From Drechmeria coniospora (Eukaryota; Ascomycota; Sordariomycetes; Hypocreales; Ophiocordycipitaceae): a stretch of 64,000 nucleotides of DNA. The position numbers and the translations under genes were made by a program. Where the stretch lies: positions 620,001 through 684,000 of the forward strand of contig NC_054389.1 of assembly GCF_001625195.1 (NCBI RefSeq), written 5' to 3'. Below the pieces are notes generated by a model, which saw only the letters and a list, made by a program, of their open reading frames with translations, made no database searches and was not told the DNA's origin. Shown piece after piece: positions 51,512 to 63,468 of this stretch; position 1 is the stretch's first letter; each line of letters starts with the position of its first letter.

Positions 51512-51997
51512 GGTACGACGTCCAACCCCCTTCCCACGCTCATTCCAACTGCGGCAGCAGATCCGACCTGCCTCGACCCATAGACCATGCGATGCCTGCA
51601 CTATGACAACATCACCGGAGGCTCGAAAACCCCCGGGGGCAAAACGAATTGGGTTCTGCGAGAACTTGAGTTGCGTGAGCGAAATCGACCAAAGTGCAGG
51701 GATAATGCTCATTTTCTTCATAGAAGGGTTACTTTGATGTTATAGGCATGGCATGTCACTATAGATGGCCGATTTCGATTAACGATTCGACATTGAAATT
51801 CGAGATACTTGTTGAATCAAATTGTACACCATGTATTCCATCTCGAGGCTCCTGCTTCGAGCGCATGGTATCAGTTACAATGGTTATACTTTGCAGCCAA
51901 GGCAATACAGAAGGATGAACGGGCACGAAAAATACCGACGCAGGTCGCAGAGTGCGAGCACGGCACTTCAGATTCCTACGACGACCACGCTGGTCCT
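51512..51997. other. Convergent 3' region
   Basis: The ABC transporter and the M20 peptidase genes converge here. No gene seen. Confidence 0.6.
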
Positions 51998-53860
51998 TTA
52001 AAGTTCCGAAGTCAAAAAGATTGCATCGCTGCGTTTTCCACTGTTCAAGTTGCGGATCAAGTCGTAGTAAAACCCGACCATTTCCATGTGGGCGGTCATT
52101 CGAACGCGCTCGTTTGCGGTGCGAAAGTTCTCGAATGCACCGTTTCGGATCGGTGCCCAACGATAGACGTGCGATGAGAGGCCTGCAAGGTCAGTACATG
52201 TCCATGCAAGCAACTAACTCGAGAATGTCGGCTGGATTTTGAGCACGTACCGAGGTAGTGGCGGCTGTCCGTGTTGCCAAGCATGGTCTCACCGACGGGA
52301 ACAACGGTGCCGTTGAAAGAAAAGGAGTGTCGTATGGTGCCGGCCAAGATATCCCAGACAAGCCCTTCGGTGGGTGAAATTGGAGTTACATCCGAAATAT
52401 GCTTTGCTCGAAGGTTGAGGGTTCCGTTGCGGTTGAGGTCTCGTTGAGGATTGGATTTCGATGAGCCGGCGTTTTTTGCTGACTTTTGATACGCTTTGTC
52501 GTCTTCAAATGCCTGCAGCTGTAAATCATACTTGGAGGAGACTTTGGAGGCAGCGTCGACGATGGCACGCTGCAACTTGAGCACGTCATCCTGAGGAGCA
52601 CTACGAAAATCGGTGCCCAGGTAAACATAGCCCGGTAACGAGTTCAACTTTCCAATACCGTTGATTCGGTTGACGGCCTGGGATGTCTGAATCAAGTATT
52701 GGGTCTCATGGCTCTGGCTGAGGTGGTTAGCCATGCCGTCCAGGTTATGGCTGTGGACAAGCTCCGTGAGCTCGCGGTCGGCATCGGGGGAGTAACGAGT
52801 CTGGCACTGGAGATGTCTGTGCACCGGGCCGTCCTCGATCACCTCGGGCTTGAACTTGATCTCCTCCAGGGCAACGACCAGCTCGGACATGATCCCGATG
52901 GCTGTGTACGGAGGGGGGTTCGAGCTGGGGCCACCGACGACGTCGAGGTCGAACCATACGTCGAGGTACCCCTTTTCGTACACGGCAGGAAGCGCGTAGA
53001 GTGTGTCTCCGAGGGACTGCAGCCCCTGGCCTCCTTCGTCGAGGATAGCAGCTATGCCATCCTGGCCGTATCGACTGCCGAGGAACTGTGAAATCTCGGC
53101 GGCGCCATGGGAGCCGGAACATTCCTCGTCGAAGCCGACGGCCAGCAGGAGGGTGCGCTCAGGCATCCATGAGTAGTCGGTCAGCAGGCTCTCGACGGCC
53201 GACATGACGGCGGTCAAGACGCCTTTGTCTTGGATGACGCCGGGGCCCCAGAGGCTCTCGCCGTCGAAGTGGGCTTCGAAAGGGGGGTGCTCCCATTTGG
53301 ACATGTCTTCTTCGACTGGGACTACGTCCTGGTGAGCCGTCAACAGGATGGGGCTCAGCGTTGAATCAGATCCGTGAATGGTGTACACGAGGCCAAAGCG
53401 ATTAATCGTTTCGACCACAGCCCGCTCGTGACTGCGTCATCACCGTGAGCGAAGGAGCGGTTTCCCTCTGGCTTGGAAATGGCAAATGCTCATAGGTGGA
53501 CAAGACGTACATTATCGGGTATGTCATCTCGACGACGGCATGCATCTCTTCAAACGGCTTCCAGCGTTCGTCCTCGTCAAAGGGACGGAGGTCTTCGAAG
53601 CAGACGGTTGGAATTCGCGCGACGGCTTGGAGGCGTTCCACCTGACGGATCATGGCATGATAGGAGAAGAATTGCTCCTCGGCGGACGGCAGGCCATCGA
53701 TGGAGGGGTCAATGGCCGAAGGCAGATCGCACTTGAAGGTCAAGCTGCTGGTAGGTTGTCGGGCAGAGCTAGGCAGCCGAGCGGCGTTGGCAAAGGCCGC
53801 GAGGGCGAAGAAGGCCACGGCGGCATGTCGAGACCGGAGTTTACTGAGGTTGAGCGGCAT
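51998..53860 (-). CDS. M20 zinc carboxypeptidase, carboxypeptidase S-like (571 aa, two introns)
   Basis: Exons are 53511-53860, 52251-53431 and 51998-52182. Introns of 79 nt (GTACGT..ACGCAG) and 68 nt (GTACGTGC..TTGCAG) close the frame to 571 residues. Family CPS1/M20A releases C-terminal residues from peptides in the vacuole or outside the cell. A hydrophobic N-terminus (HAAVAFFALAAFANAA) acts as signal or anchor. Metal-site motifs are visible: LLTAHQDVVPV (His-Asp with catalytic Asp), WGPGVIQDKGV (metal Asp), GFDEECSGSHGAAEI (catalytic and metal Glu), and near the C-terminus, across the second splice, DSRHYLG with the last metal His. A dimerisation lid lies between. The first splice restores YPIIHERAVVETINRFGLVY, agreeing with the family. 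All expected metal ligands appear present. Confidence 0.95.
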
Positions 53861-56100
53861 GGTGGGTTGATGATTTTCGAATTGGTAGCAGAGATGGATG
53901 GGTTGGGGGTCCAGGTGGGAGGAGGTAAGAACGGATGGCGACCAGAAGTCGGTTCAGGTTCAGTTCATCGACCCTCATGCTGTTAAGAAGGAGCCGTCAT
54001 GCGAGTGATATGAGCAAGTGTACATGGAGGACTGGGCCTGCTTCATGGGCGAGTGCGTGTACATGCATGCAGATGTAGATGAAGTGACGAACCAACGGAT
54101 GATGGGCATAACAACGGTCTGAGACATGGCGCGACGGGAGGGAGTAATTGGTCGATTGCTGGCTGCGGACCGTGCCAGCGGCCCGGCGACGATCCAACTA
54201 GGCAGGGCGCAGGTTGGGCCAATGTAGAGTTCTCGATGGAGCTTGACGACTAATATCCTCGATCTCGTACCGGCTGCCGATGACTCGGGTGGCTCGCGGG
54301 AAGTCCGGATCGAAGGTTAGCTTCCTCCCCGTGGTCGGGCAGCGTACTTTGTGCTGCGTTGCACGCATAATTGCGTGAACTCGTCATTGCAGCAAGCGGA
54401 ACGATGGAGGTAGACAGATCTTGGCGGGACATGGCCAGGCAGACAGCGGGTGGCCGGTTATTGGATCATTCCGCGATTCGACCTCGATGCCTGCTGATGG
54501 TGGCGAGGGGAGACGATGATGAAGAAACGAAGGACGGCTGGCTATTGGATGGATATCCGATTATTGATGACGTTCAACAACGAGCGCTCTGGGCTTGAGG
54601 CGACCATGTACTGCCCATGGTAGGGTCTGGCATCGGAAAGAATCATCTCGACTGGTACCAGGCGTCAGTAGACCAACGAACGGATGCCACTCGCAGCGAT
54701 ACAAGCCACGAAGCGGGGACGGCGATTTCAGGATTGATCATCTGCCGATGCCACGGTGATGCAAGTACCGATGTGGATTCAGGCCAAGGATTCGGATGCC
54801 GATGTTGGTTGGAACGTCTCACTGTGTATTCTGTTGCACAGGCATCATGATGTTTTTTGTTCGGGTCATCCTTCGGACCCGCAAAGGGAGCAAAGAAGTG
54901 CCACCAAGGTCTACCTACTTAAGTACAGTACTTACTTTGTAAGTACACCTACACCAACAAGGAACAGCATTAATAATTACTCCGTACATTCTACAGTAAT
55001 AGCCCGCCCACTTGCCATAGCCGGCATCACTGGCACTAACGCACGGCACCACTCGAAGGCGTAATGCTCGTCCTTTAAGTACTAGTAATTAATAGCACGC
55101 ATGTACTTGCAGTAAATATGTGTTGCAGTAAATATGTGTTGCAGTAAATATGTGTTGCAGTAAATATGTGTTGCAGTAAATATTTGTTGCAGGAAATATT
55201 TGTTGCAGTAAATATCCGTTATACTCTACAGTACTTTCTACTGTAAGTAGTGCTCCCGCAGATGTACGTTCATGTACTTGCTTACAGTATACATACACTA
55301 TATACCCCGACTCCAACAGTAATAAGTAAGTAATACGCTCTTGTACATTTAGGTATTGCAAGTATGTACTCAGTACTGTAAGTACATACTGTAACTGTAC
55401 TTACTTCGTAGAATGTACTCCATAGTACTCCGTATTGCCAACGAGCATAAAGTACGACTGTGAGGGTTGTACGAATGATTCATACTAGTATACTCCGTAC
55501 AGTGCGAGTAATATTCCCGTCCCGTATAACATGGCTTACAAGTCCGGCTATACACAGCGCGAGTAAGCACGAGAGCACACTGTAGGTGAGAATCCGCCAC
55601 TCCACGAGCGAGAATTCGGGTCCAAAAGCTCTCCAATCTCGGTCATGAATGCCAGTACTCATCGGAGGTGCCAGCATCCTAGTAGGAGCGTTACCGGATT
55701 CTGAGGCCTCTGCTGGGCTCGCCACTGACTGGTGCGCTATGCCCACGGCAGGTTCAGCCTCCAGCACCTTGTTTTTTTGCCCGCAACGCACCCCACTTGA
55801 GGCATCACGACGAGTCCACCACGAGTCCACTACGAGTCAGCAATCGCCTCGTCGAAGCTGGACTTGCAGTTTAGCCATTTCACGTACTTTTAACAGAGCA
55901 TTAATATACTACAAGTGCACACCCACGCCAGATAATGGCTCCTCGTCCTCTCAGGCTATCGAAAGCGGCGGCCGTCGGCACAGTAAGTACTTTCACCGCT
56001 AATGCTTGTACTACACCCAAGCATGACACAGTGCCAGCGTGCTTACACCCACTAGCTCCGTATACGACCGTGATTAGAGAACCAAAACCGCAGCGACGCG
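53861..56100. other. Intergenic region, AT-rich, divergent promoters
   Basis: Between the divergent M20 peptidase and GH76 genes. No gene can be supported. Dense GTAC/ACTCCGTAC words occur at 54900-55530, around a 16-bp repeat array. Confidence 0.55.
55107..55220. repeat. 16-bp tandem repeat (TTGCAGTAAATATGTG)7
   Basis: Seven copies, the first four nearly perfect, later ones changing to TTTG and TCCG endings. The run decays into TACAGTACTTTCTACTG words. Confidence 0.95.
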
Positions 56101-56108
56101 ATTTACCG

Positions 56109-56212
56109 ACCTCTCTCTCTCTTTCCCCCTCTCGGCCCTGCTTCCTCTATCCCTTTCTTTCCCTCCCCCCCCCCCTCTCCCTCTCCCTGTCCCTCTCCCT
56201 CTGGGCCGTCTA
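56109..56212 (+). promoter_or_regulatory. Pyrimidine-rich CT tract before the GH76 start
   Basis: About 100 nt of almost pure C and T ending about 40 nt before the ATG at 56254. CT-rich tracts just upstream of the start are common at well-expressed fungal genes. Role inferred from position. Confidence 0.6.
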
Positions 56213-56253
56213 TCCAAACACTCGCTTCCGAGGACGTTGGTGACGACGGCGGC

Positions 56254-57855
56254 ATGAAGTTCTCGTCGCCGTTCGCTGCGGCCACGCTCCTTTCCGTGGC
56301 CGCTCTGGCCCAAGCAACGTCTCAGTTTTCCATCGAATCAGATGGTATGGAGCGTCCCCAGTCCCGTTCGCAAGGACAGAAGAGACGGCACTAACGACTT
56401 GCCCTTGGTAGAGGCCATCAGGAAGACGTCGAGCCTGCTGGCTTGGGACATGCTGCAGTACTATCGCGGCAACCTCTCGGGTCATACACCCGGTATCCTC
56501 CCCGGACCACCGCCCGCCGGTGACTACTACTGGTGGCAGGCCGGAGCCATGTGGGGGGCCTTGATCGATTACTGGCATTGGACCGGAGATTCGACGTACA
56601 ACGACCTCGTCATGCAGTCGATGCAGTTTCAGGTCGGCGAAGGGAAGAATTACATGCCCATCAACGTCACAGCCTCGCTCGGCAACGACGATCAGGCATT
56701 CTGGGGCATGGCCGCTCTGAGGGCAGCCGAGTACGGCTTCCCGAATCCGCCGCCCGACAGGCCCTCCTGGCTAGGCCTCGCCCAGACCGTGTTCGAGACG
56801 CAGGCGTCCCCGGATAGGCACGACAAGACCTGCGGTGGTGGCTTGCGATGGCAGATTCCCTTTGCCAACAATGGCTATGACTACAAGAACAGTACGAAAC
56901 ATAAACACCCGCAGACCGGGCGTGTCCAGTGACGGCCTGCTAACCTTGTTCCCGTCAGGCATTGCCAACGGATGCTTGTTCAACATGGGCGCCCGCCTGG
57001 CCCGGTACACCGGCAACAAGACCTACGCCGACTGGGCCGTCCGCACCTGGGACTGGATGGAGGAGGTTGGCTTCTTGAACAAAAAGTACGGCATATACGA
57101 TGGCGCGAACGTGACGACCAACTGCACGGCTTACAACAAGGCCGAGTTTTCCTACAACAACGCCGTCTTTGCCGAGGGCGCCGCCTTCATGTACAACTTT
57201 GTGAGTTCCTCCGGTATTCCTCCGGTCCAGGCCAACGCCAGGTCATGGCCAGGCCGAGTCCTGTGGCCGGTCGTCCATTGCCAAAGCTGACAGCATCCCT
57301 CTTCTGCGGCAGACGGGACTGGAACTGTGGAAGAGTCGAACGGAGAGGCTTGTCGACTACGGCCTCGGCCGATTCCTACCCGACGGCATCGCCATCGAGA
57401 GCGCATGCGAGAACACCGGCTGCAAAACAGACATGTACACCTACAAGGGCTTCTTCCACCGGTGGTACGCCACCATCACCCAGATCGCGCCCTTCCTCGG
57501 TCCCAAGATCCTGCCACCACTTAAGACGTCGGCTCAAGCGGCCATCAAGCAGTGCACAGGCGGCGCCCTCGGCCGTCAGTGCGGTTTCAAGTGGCTCACC
57601 GGCGTCTATGACGGCAACACGGGCCACGGCCAGGAGATGAGCGTCCTAGGTGCCGTCTCCGCCCTCCTCATCGAGAAGGCGACGCCACCTATGACGATTC
57701 ACACCGGCGGCACCTCCAAGGAAGACACGAGAAAGCCGGGAGCATGGTCTAGTGAATCGCGGCGTGCCACGGTAGCAGACAAAGTCGGCGCCGGATTCTT
57801 GACCGTCATCCTCATGGCAGTTGTCTGCGGCATGTTGGGATGGATCAGCATTTGA
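56254..57855 (+). CDS. GPI-type GH76 mannosidase/transglycosidase, DCW1/DFG5-like (451 aa, three introns)
   Basis: Exons are 56254-56344, 56412-56891, 56959-57200 and 57313-57855, with GT..AG introns of 67, 67 and 112 nt, closing to 451 residues. Family GH76 members DCW1/DFG5 act outside the plasma membrane and are thought to move GPI-anchored mannoproteins onto wall glucan. A signal peptide is clear (MKFSSPFAAATLLSVAALAQ). The catalytic Asp pair is D123-D124 in LGNDDQAFWGM. Other landmarks are YYWWQAGAMWGALIDYW, GGLRWQIPF, CLFNMGARLARYTGN, YNNAVFAEGAAFMYN, YKGFFHRWYA, CGFKWLTG and GQEMSVLGAVSALL. A Ser/Thr-rich stretch and a final hydrophobic helix (VGAGFLTVILMAVVCGMLGW) fit GPI attachment. 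Several N-glycosylation sequons support secretion. Confidence 0.96.
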
Positions 57856-59430
57856 TGGCGAGCGAACATCAGCCTTGGCAATGGCAAAGTCCTCTCCTGC
57901 TGCCTATGGGACTTGCATAAACGCATGACAGCACACACCCAGCTTTTGCCGGCAGTGCCGATCGCTGTCTGGAAATCTTACGAGATCAGCAATCAGGCCT
58001 TTGCCAATACTCCGAGCAATTGTCGGACAGATTCGGCCGAGTCCGCTGGTCCTCATCGGCACACTACGTCTGCTCTAATGCGATCTCGTGCCGTTGAAAA
58101 GTTACACAATGCCCCGATTGGCATGTTCGAACATCGCAAGACGGGCAGAAAAAAAGAGTCCGTTGCTGAGGTCGAGGCCGCACGACCTGCAAGAAAGGCG
58201 GCGAATGAACAGCAAACTCATACATCGATAGAACGCAGTCGCAGCGCCGCAGGAGGAGTGTCTTCGAAAAGAGAAGCGAGTATGCCCCCTCCTAGCCGCA
58301 GCCCAGGGTAGATGGAGATCATCGACGGTGTGCGCCCGCCGCTTGGCAAAGCTGGAAAGGGGCAAAGGGCGTCTGACATGGCAGCATCGGTCGGAAATCG
58401 GAAAGCCGGCGGCAGGGTGTCAGCTTCCCTCTGTTGGCCCCAAGTGTTTCAACACCAGCTGCTAATTCCCTTATTCCCGGCGCCATCTCCCGATCTTGAA
58501 CTTGCCCGAACCGAATACCAGGCCGGTCCGGCCCTGGCCCCGGCCCCGGACATGGCGATGCCGGGGAAGCAGCTTCTTCGGCGAGTCAACGACATGCAGC
58601 GTAGTTCGCCTTGTTCCCATGAAACATTGTCCGAATACTGGAGGCTACCGGGTCGAGAGGCAAACTGTTCACTCACGCCCGAACAGGCTGTCTGGAATTG
58701 GGCTCAAAGTTTGGAAAGTCAACGAGAAAGCGGCTTGGCGCCCCTTCGCCGTCCCCGGGAATAAGCTGGAAATGGTGGCCAAGGTGACACCAGCCGAGGT
58801 TCCATGACGAAATACTCCACCATGGCCAGTTGGATTATAAATGCAGTCAACGCCTTGCAGGGTGTTTGCTGGGGGAGCTTGACAAGGCGACGCAAGGGCC
58901 GGCGCACCGCCCGAGTCAATTGTTCTAACCTTCTAGTAGCAGCCAGCCACAGGATGGACGTGTCCGCCTTGGTTCCAATCAGAGACTGGTGTCGAGTTCT
59001 CCGGAATGACGAGTCGTGCTCGGGCCTTTGCGTCCAACTCTGACCCCTTATCCCCGAGCCATGTAGTCGCGAGCGCCGATCCGAATGCCGATGCGCCACT
59101 TGCCTGTGTGTCATGTTGTGCGAAAATGCGTACATTTACGTGCAATAGGGAATATAGCGACTGGAGCCGAGTCGCCTTTTCTCGTTTCTTTCCTTCCATC
59201 TACAACGGTTGCCGAATAGATCGTCGCCACTGATACTGCTACATCCTGCGTCGTCTTGCGGAATACGACAGCAACCACCACCCCACAGCGTCTCACGGAC
59301 CGTAAAAAGGAGACCGTGAAAAGGAGTCAATAATATAGAGTATTCATGGAATACAGAGGCCAAGAAGCTTCCTAGAAATCGAGATTCGGCCCTCCTCTGC
59401 GCTGAAAGAAACGGAAAAGGGGGTGAAACG
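57856..59430. other. Intergenic region upstream of the MFS gene
   Basis: Only overlapping short frames (such as 58312-58764 plus), none recognisable. Confidence 0.5.
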
Positions 59431-61187
59431 ATGGGCACCATCACCCGCATCCTTTCACGGCCCGTCAACAAGCCGTTCCGAACGAAGCATCTCCGTCAGC
59501 ACGACAAAGATGTGCCCCCTTACCTCAACGCCAACGGCAATGTCGACTTCGGCCCCGGCGACGTCGAGAACCCGCACAACTGGTCGACGGCCCGCCGCTG
59601 GGGCGTCACCGTCGCTGCCGTCATGCTCGTCATGAACGCCACCTTTGCTTCTTCCTCCCCGAGCGGCTGCCTACCGAGCATCGCCGGCGAGTTCGGAATC
59701 TCCGTCGAGGCCGCCGGCCTCACCATCAGCCTCTTCCTCCTCGGCTACTGTGCCGGCCCGCTCGTTTTTGCGCCTTTGAGCGAGCTCTACGGCCGCCGCT
59801 GGATCTTCTACATCACCTTCACCCTCTACATTGCCTTTAATTTTCTCTGCGCCTTCGCTCCGACCTTTGCAAGCCTCCTCGTCGGCCGCTTCATCACCGG
59901 AACGCTCGTCTCCGCGCCCTTGAGTAACGCTCCCGGCGTCCTCGCTGACCTCTGGGACCCGCTCGAGAGAGGCAACGCCATGGCCGGCTTCTCTGCCATG
60001 GTCTGGATCGGCCCCGCTCTCGGGCCCGTCATTTCCGGCTTTCTCCAGCTCACGAGGAACTGGCGATGGAGCTTCTACGTTCTCATCTGGCTCGGCGCCG
60101 CTACCTGGCTCCTCATGCTGACCATACCCGAAACGCACGGCCCAACCATCCTCCGTCACAAAGCCGAGCGCATCCGCGAGGCCGCCCTGCCCGGCTACGA
60201 GGACGTCAAGGCCCCTGCCGAGGAGCAGGACCGATCCCTCCGAACCGTCTACAAGGTGGCCTTGACGAGGCCATGGATTATCCTCTTCGACCCCATCTCC
60301 TTCCTCTGTGCCATTTATCTGGCCGTCGTCTACACCTTGCTTTACATGCTCTTCAGCATCTACCCCATCGTCTTCCAGGAGAAGCGCGGATGGAACGCCG
60401 GTGTCGGCCAGCTGCCCTTGATCGGAACCGTCGTCGGCGCCGTCATCGGCAGCCTCGTCGTCCTCTACGATACCCGACGCCACGTCAAGAAGGTCGAGAA
60501 CGGTACGCTCAGCGTCGCCGATCTGGAGCCGGAGCATCGCCTGCCGCTCGGCATGGTCGGCGGCGTCGGCTTCGCCATTACCATGTTCTGGCTCGCCTGG
60601 TCGGCCGAGTTCAAGTACGTTTCCGTCATGTATATGAAGGTTGCACCGGCTAACGTCGACCCCGTAGTTCCGTCCACTGGATCGTTCCGACCCTAGCAGG
60701 CGTCTTCCTCTCGGCCTCCCTGCTGCTCATCTTCGTCGCCTACCTCGGCTACCTCGTCGATACGTACCTCATGTACGCCGCTTCCGCCATCGCCGCCAAC
60801 ACCATCTTCCGCTCTGCATGTGGTGCGGCCGCACCGCTCTTCACGCACCAAATGTTTGACGCCATGGGTGTTGGCGGTGGAGGTAGCCTCATCGCCGCCG
60901 TTGCGACCGTCCTAGCCATCATCCCCTTCATGTTCTACAAGTACGGCAAGCGCATCCGCGCCCGTAGCAGGTTCGCGCCGACCAAGGCGAAGATGGAGCT
61001 GAAGGTGGCGGACGAAGAGGCTCCGCGTGCAACGGATGTTGACTCTGGGAGTCAGTCCCACGGCGAGAGCGAAGTGAGTTCAACAGCACCGACGAAGCCG
61101 AGTACGCCGCCCGGGGGGGAGGGTGAGCTTGAGCGGATTGACGTAGCCCCTGTCCCGAGCGCAGGAGAAAAAGAGACAGCCGGTTGA
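59431..61187 (+). CDS. MFS drug/polyamine transporter, DHA1 type (567 aa, one intron)
   Basis: Exons are 59431-60614 and 60668-61187; the 53-nt intron (GTACGT..CCGTAG) joins AEF to NSVHWIVPTLAGV and closes the frame at 567 residues. Twelve membrane segments are discernible, preceded by the typical leader VDFGPGDVENPHNWSTARRW. MFS landmarks are PLSELYGRRWIFYITFTLYI (loop 2-3 motif), GRFITGTLVSAPLSNAPGVL, the antiporter-type WIGPALGPVISGFL and NWRWSFYVLIWLGAATWLLM, and PETHGPTILRHKAERIRE before the central loop. The loop, about residues 246-285, is charged, and the C-tail is Ser/Thr/Glu-rich. It probably exports drugs or polyamines by proton antiport; substrate unknown. The segment about 59982-60193 is the source or a relative of two rearranged copies at 35.56 and 35.96 kb. 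Confidence 0.95.
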
Positions 61188-61747
61188 GGCTATTGCGAGA
61201 GTGTCCAGGACGGTCCGGGCTTGAAATGCATTTATGCCTTGTTGCCAATTCAAGGGGACCGGCGCCTACCTTTCCTGTGCGTTTTCACCATGCCGTCGTC
61301 ACGTCCAGGCGGAGGGCGATGGAAGAGATGCCCTCGAGGCTTGGGCTTTTACTTTAAGCAGGCTGTCAATTACCCATGCCTCATTTTTCAGTGACAGAAA
61401 GTGCCTTTCTACGTACTAGATGACTGTGTTTGGCTGCAAGCTATGACAGACATCCAGGATGGTCACCACCGGCGCAGGCAGAGCAGCATCGGTTTTGCCC
61501 AGCCCATGTGCATCATCTCCGACGGCCATGGCGAGTGCCATCAAGATCGAGGCATTTTCCGATAATGACGCTGGGATCAGTCAACGTGGCCTGGGTATTG
61601 CAAATCAAGTCCATAGTGTTCTCGATGGAATAGTTAGATTGCGCATACTCGCAGAGTGGCAAAACAACGTCAATCAAATTATTCCTTCGTGTATCGTTGT
61701 CCGTATTTCGGGAATCGCGAGTTGCAAAAAGAACCAGGCGAAATGGC
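61188..61747. other. Intergenic region between MFS gene and tRNA-Phe
   Basis: No gene seen. Short frames only. Confidence 0.5.
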
Positions 61748-61753
61748 AAAAAA
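61748..61753 (-). terminator. RNA polymerase III terminator of tRNA-Phe
   Basis: Six T residues on the tRNA strand begin 7 nt after the tRNA 3' end, the expected Pol III stop signal. Confidence 0.85.
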
Positions 61754-61759
61754 GAATGA

Positions 61760-61857
61760 TGCGGCCAGTGTGACTCGAACACACGACCTTCAGATAGGCA
61801 TCCGTAGGATTGAAGTTTTACTTCAGTCTGACGATCTCCCAGCTAATCTATGGCCGC
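61760..61857 (-). tRNA. tRNA-Phe(GAA) with a 25-nt intron
   Basis: On the minus strand the acceptor stem is GCGGCCA/TGGCCGC with discriminator A. The D arm is GATT-AGCTGGGA-GATC and the anticodon stem is TCAGA/TCTGA. The loop CTGAAG-A gives anticodon GAA. The variable loop is AGGTC and the T arm GTGTG-TTCGAGT-CACAC. All stems pair fully except one T-G wobble in the D stem. A 25-nt intron (61796-61820) lies one base 3' of the anticodon, the canonical place for eukaryotic nuclear tRNA introns. The mature length is 73 nt before CCA addition. A T6 terminator follows. CCA is not encoded, as expected. Confidence 0.96.
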
Positions 61858-62646
61858 AACTTGTTGAAGGATGGCGCATTATAATTATTTATTAAGCTAA
61901 CCCTTTAGTTCTGGGAAAGCGGGGGTTATCCACAAATGTAGTTGCTCTAATATTACCCCTCCATCATTCTGCCTACCCTGAATGAGGAATTAAACCAGCT
62001 TGTGCGATATTGATGAAGGAACAGTTCTCAGCATGTGCATGATAAACCATGGGAATTCTTGCACACAAACTTCTCTCCAGTATACTTCTCAATGATTCAT
62101 GTTCATCGCTATAGTAGCGGTTATTGGGAAAGTGTAGTTTGGTGATGTACTTGTAGACGACATGTCGTTGGTTCCCTGTAGATGCATCATGAAAAGGCAG
62201 AAAGGCGTGTTGAGTCTACAACTACACACACAGTCATTGACTGGGCACGATTATAATGGCCTTTTTTGCTCTAATTGGTAGTCTCACTCGAACACCAATT
62301 CCTCCTGCGTGCCTTTCGCTCATCAGCTGGAGCGAACCTGTCCTCATAGTGTGGCAGCTGTGATGTATGGCACAATTCTCCAACGAAGAGCTACATCGGT
62401 TCTAACTGGTCCTGATGGTGACAATACGAGACCGCCAACCGATCCTCCTTCAATTGAGACGCAAGTACATTTGAAGAGAGCGACTTGTTAATGGAAGGAG
62501 GTGGATGACGCGGCATGGCCAACTTGGAAATGGACAACAGGATGCCAGTACAGGTACGCTGACCAGTTCACAAACCCCATTTCCAACCCCCCCCCCCCCC
62601 GGTACTCCCTGCCCCGTTCGTTCTCGACATCGTTTTCGACAAAGTC
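61858..62646. other. Intergenic region between tRNA-Phe and the GNAT gene
   Basis: AT-richer sequence with a C-run near 62588-62600 and no recognisable gene. Confidence 0.55.
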
Positions 62647-63468
62647 TTACTCATCCAACGACGAGGACGTGCGCATAAAGATGTTGGACGGCCGCTTTCG
62701 ATCGGCAAACTCGGCGTCGACGTCGTACCGCACCTCGGGCCCCTCCTGTCGGAAACCAAGCTTCTGGTAGACGCGCCTCCCCATGGCAGAAGCCTCTGTG
62801 ATGGCCTCGATGCCCCCTCTCCTTTGGGCCTCGTCAAGCCCCCACCGCACCAGCTTCGTGGCAATGCCCCGCCCCTGAAAGGCCGGGTCGACGGCGCACA
62901 AATCTAGGACCATGGCGGCGGGTGGAGCGGCCGTTGCCTTTTCCTTGACGACCTCGATCCGGCGACGGCGCAGGGAGGCATCCAGCTGGCAGGCGTACCG
63001 CTGCTCCGCCTCGTTCCCGGGGTGCAGCGCCTCGAGGTTGACGACCTCGGCCAGGTGCTCAGGAGGCTTGTCACCGTGACCGGGGACCACCGAGGCCTGC
63101 TGCCAGATGGCGATGCCGACGATGTCGCGTGATGTGGCGGCATGGCCGTCGCTTCCCGGTGGGCCAACCTGGCTGGGAACCGTGGCTTTAAGAAAGATGC
63201 TGTTGAGCCGGCCCTCGTTGTCTCGGGTCGTGCTGCGCCAACGGTCGACCATGACGTCGGCCGCGCGCTGCCTTCCCTGCAAAGTGTCCCATGCCGGGTT
63301 CATCTGCACCCAGATGCCGTCGTTGGTCTGTCGGCCGAACGCTGCGCAGACGCAGTCGAAAGCCCGCACGACGTCGCCGGCGTCTTGGATGAGGTCGATT
63401 CGCACACGGTCGTCGTCGTCGTCGGCTGCTGCGCCCCGCGGGCGGGTGAAACCTGGAGCCATGCTCAT
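62647..63468 (-). CDS. GNAT-family N-acetyltransferase (273 aa)
   Basis: Intronless, 273 residues. The C-terminal half has the GNAT acetyl-CoA site: beta-4 MVLDLCAVDPAFQGRGIATK, with the pyrophosphate-binding R/Q-x-x-G-x-G/A signature QGRGIA, then helix LVRWGLDEAQRRGG and the last strand/helix ITEASAMGRRVYQKLGFRQE. The N-terminal region (AFDCVCAAFGRQTNDGIWVQ, then IVGIAIWQQA) fits the start of the fold as seen in fungal GNATs of unknown substrate. The middle (VVPGHGDKPPEHLAEVVNLE and QLDASLRRRRIEVVKEKATA) is charged and variable. The first ATG (63466-63468) was chosen; a second Met follows at residue 3. Substrate cannot be inferred. Confidence 0.9.
   Translation of the reverse strand: MSMAPGFTRPRGAAADDDDDRVRIDLIQDAGDVVRAFDCVCAAFGRQTNDGIWVQMNPAWDTLQGRQRAADVMVDRWRSTTRDNEGRLNSIFLKATVPSQVGPPGSDGHAATSRDIVGIAIWQQASVVPGHGDKPPEHLAEVVNLEALHPGNEAEQRYACQLDASLRRRRIEVVKEKATAAPPAAMVLDLCAVDPAFQGRGIATKLVRWGLDEAQRRGGIEAITEASAMGRRVYQKLGFRQEGPEVRYDVDAEFADRKRPSNIFMRTSSSLDE

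Noticed and set aside
55107..55220. Possible CRISPR-like array
   Set aside because: Direct 16-bp repeats without spacers in a eukaryotic context; simple tandem repeat.
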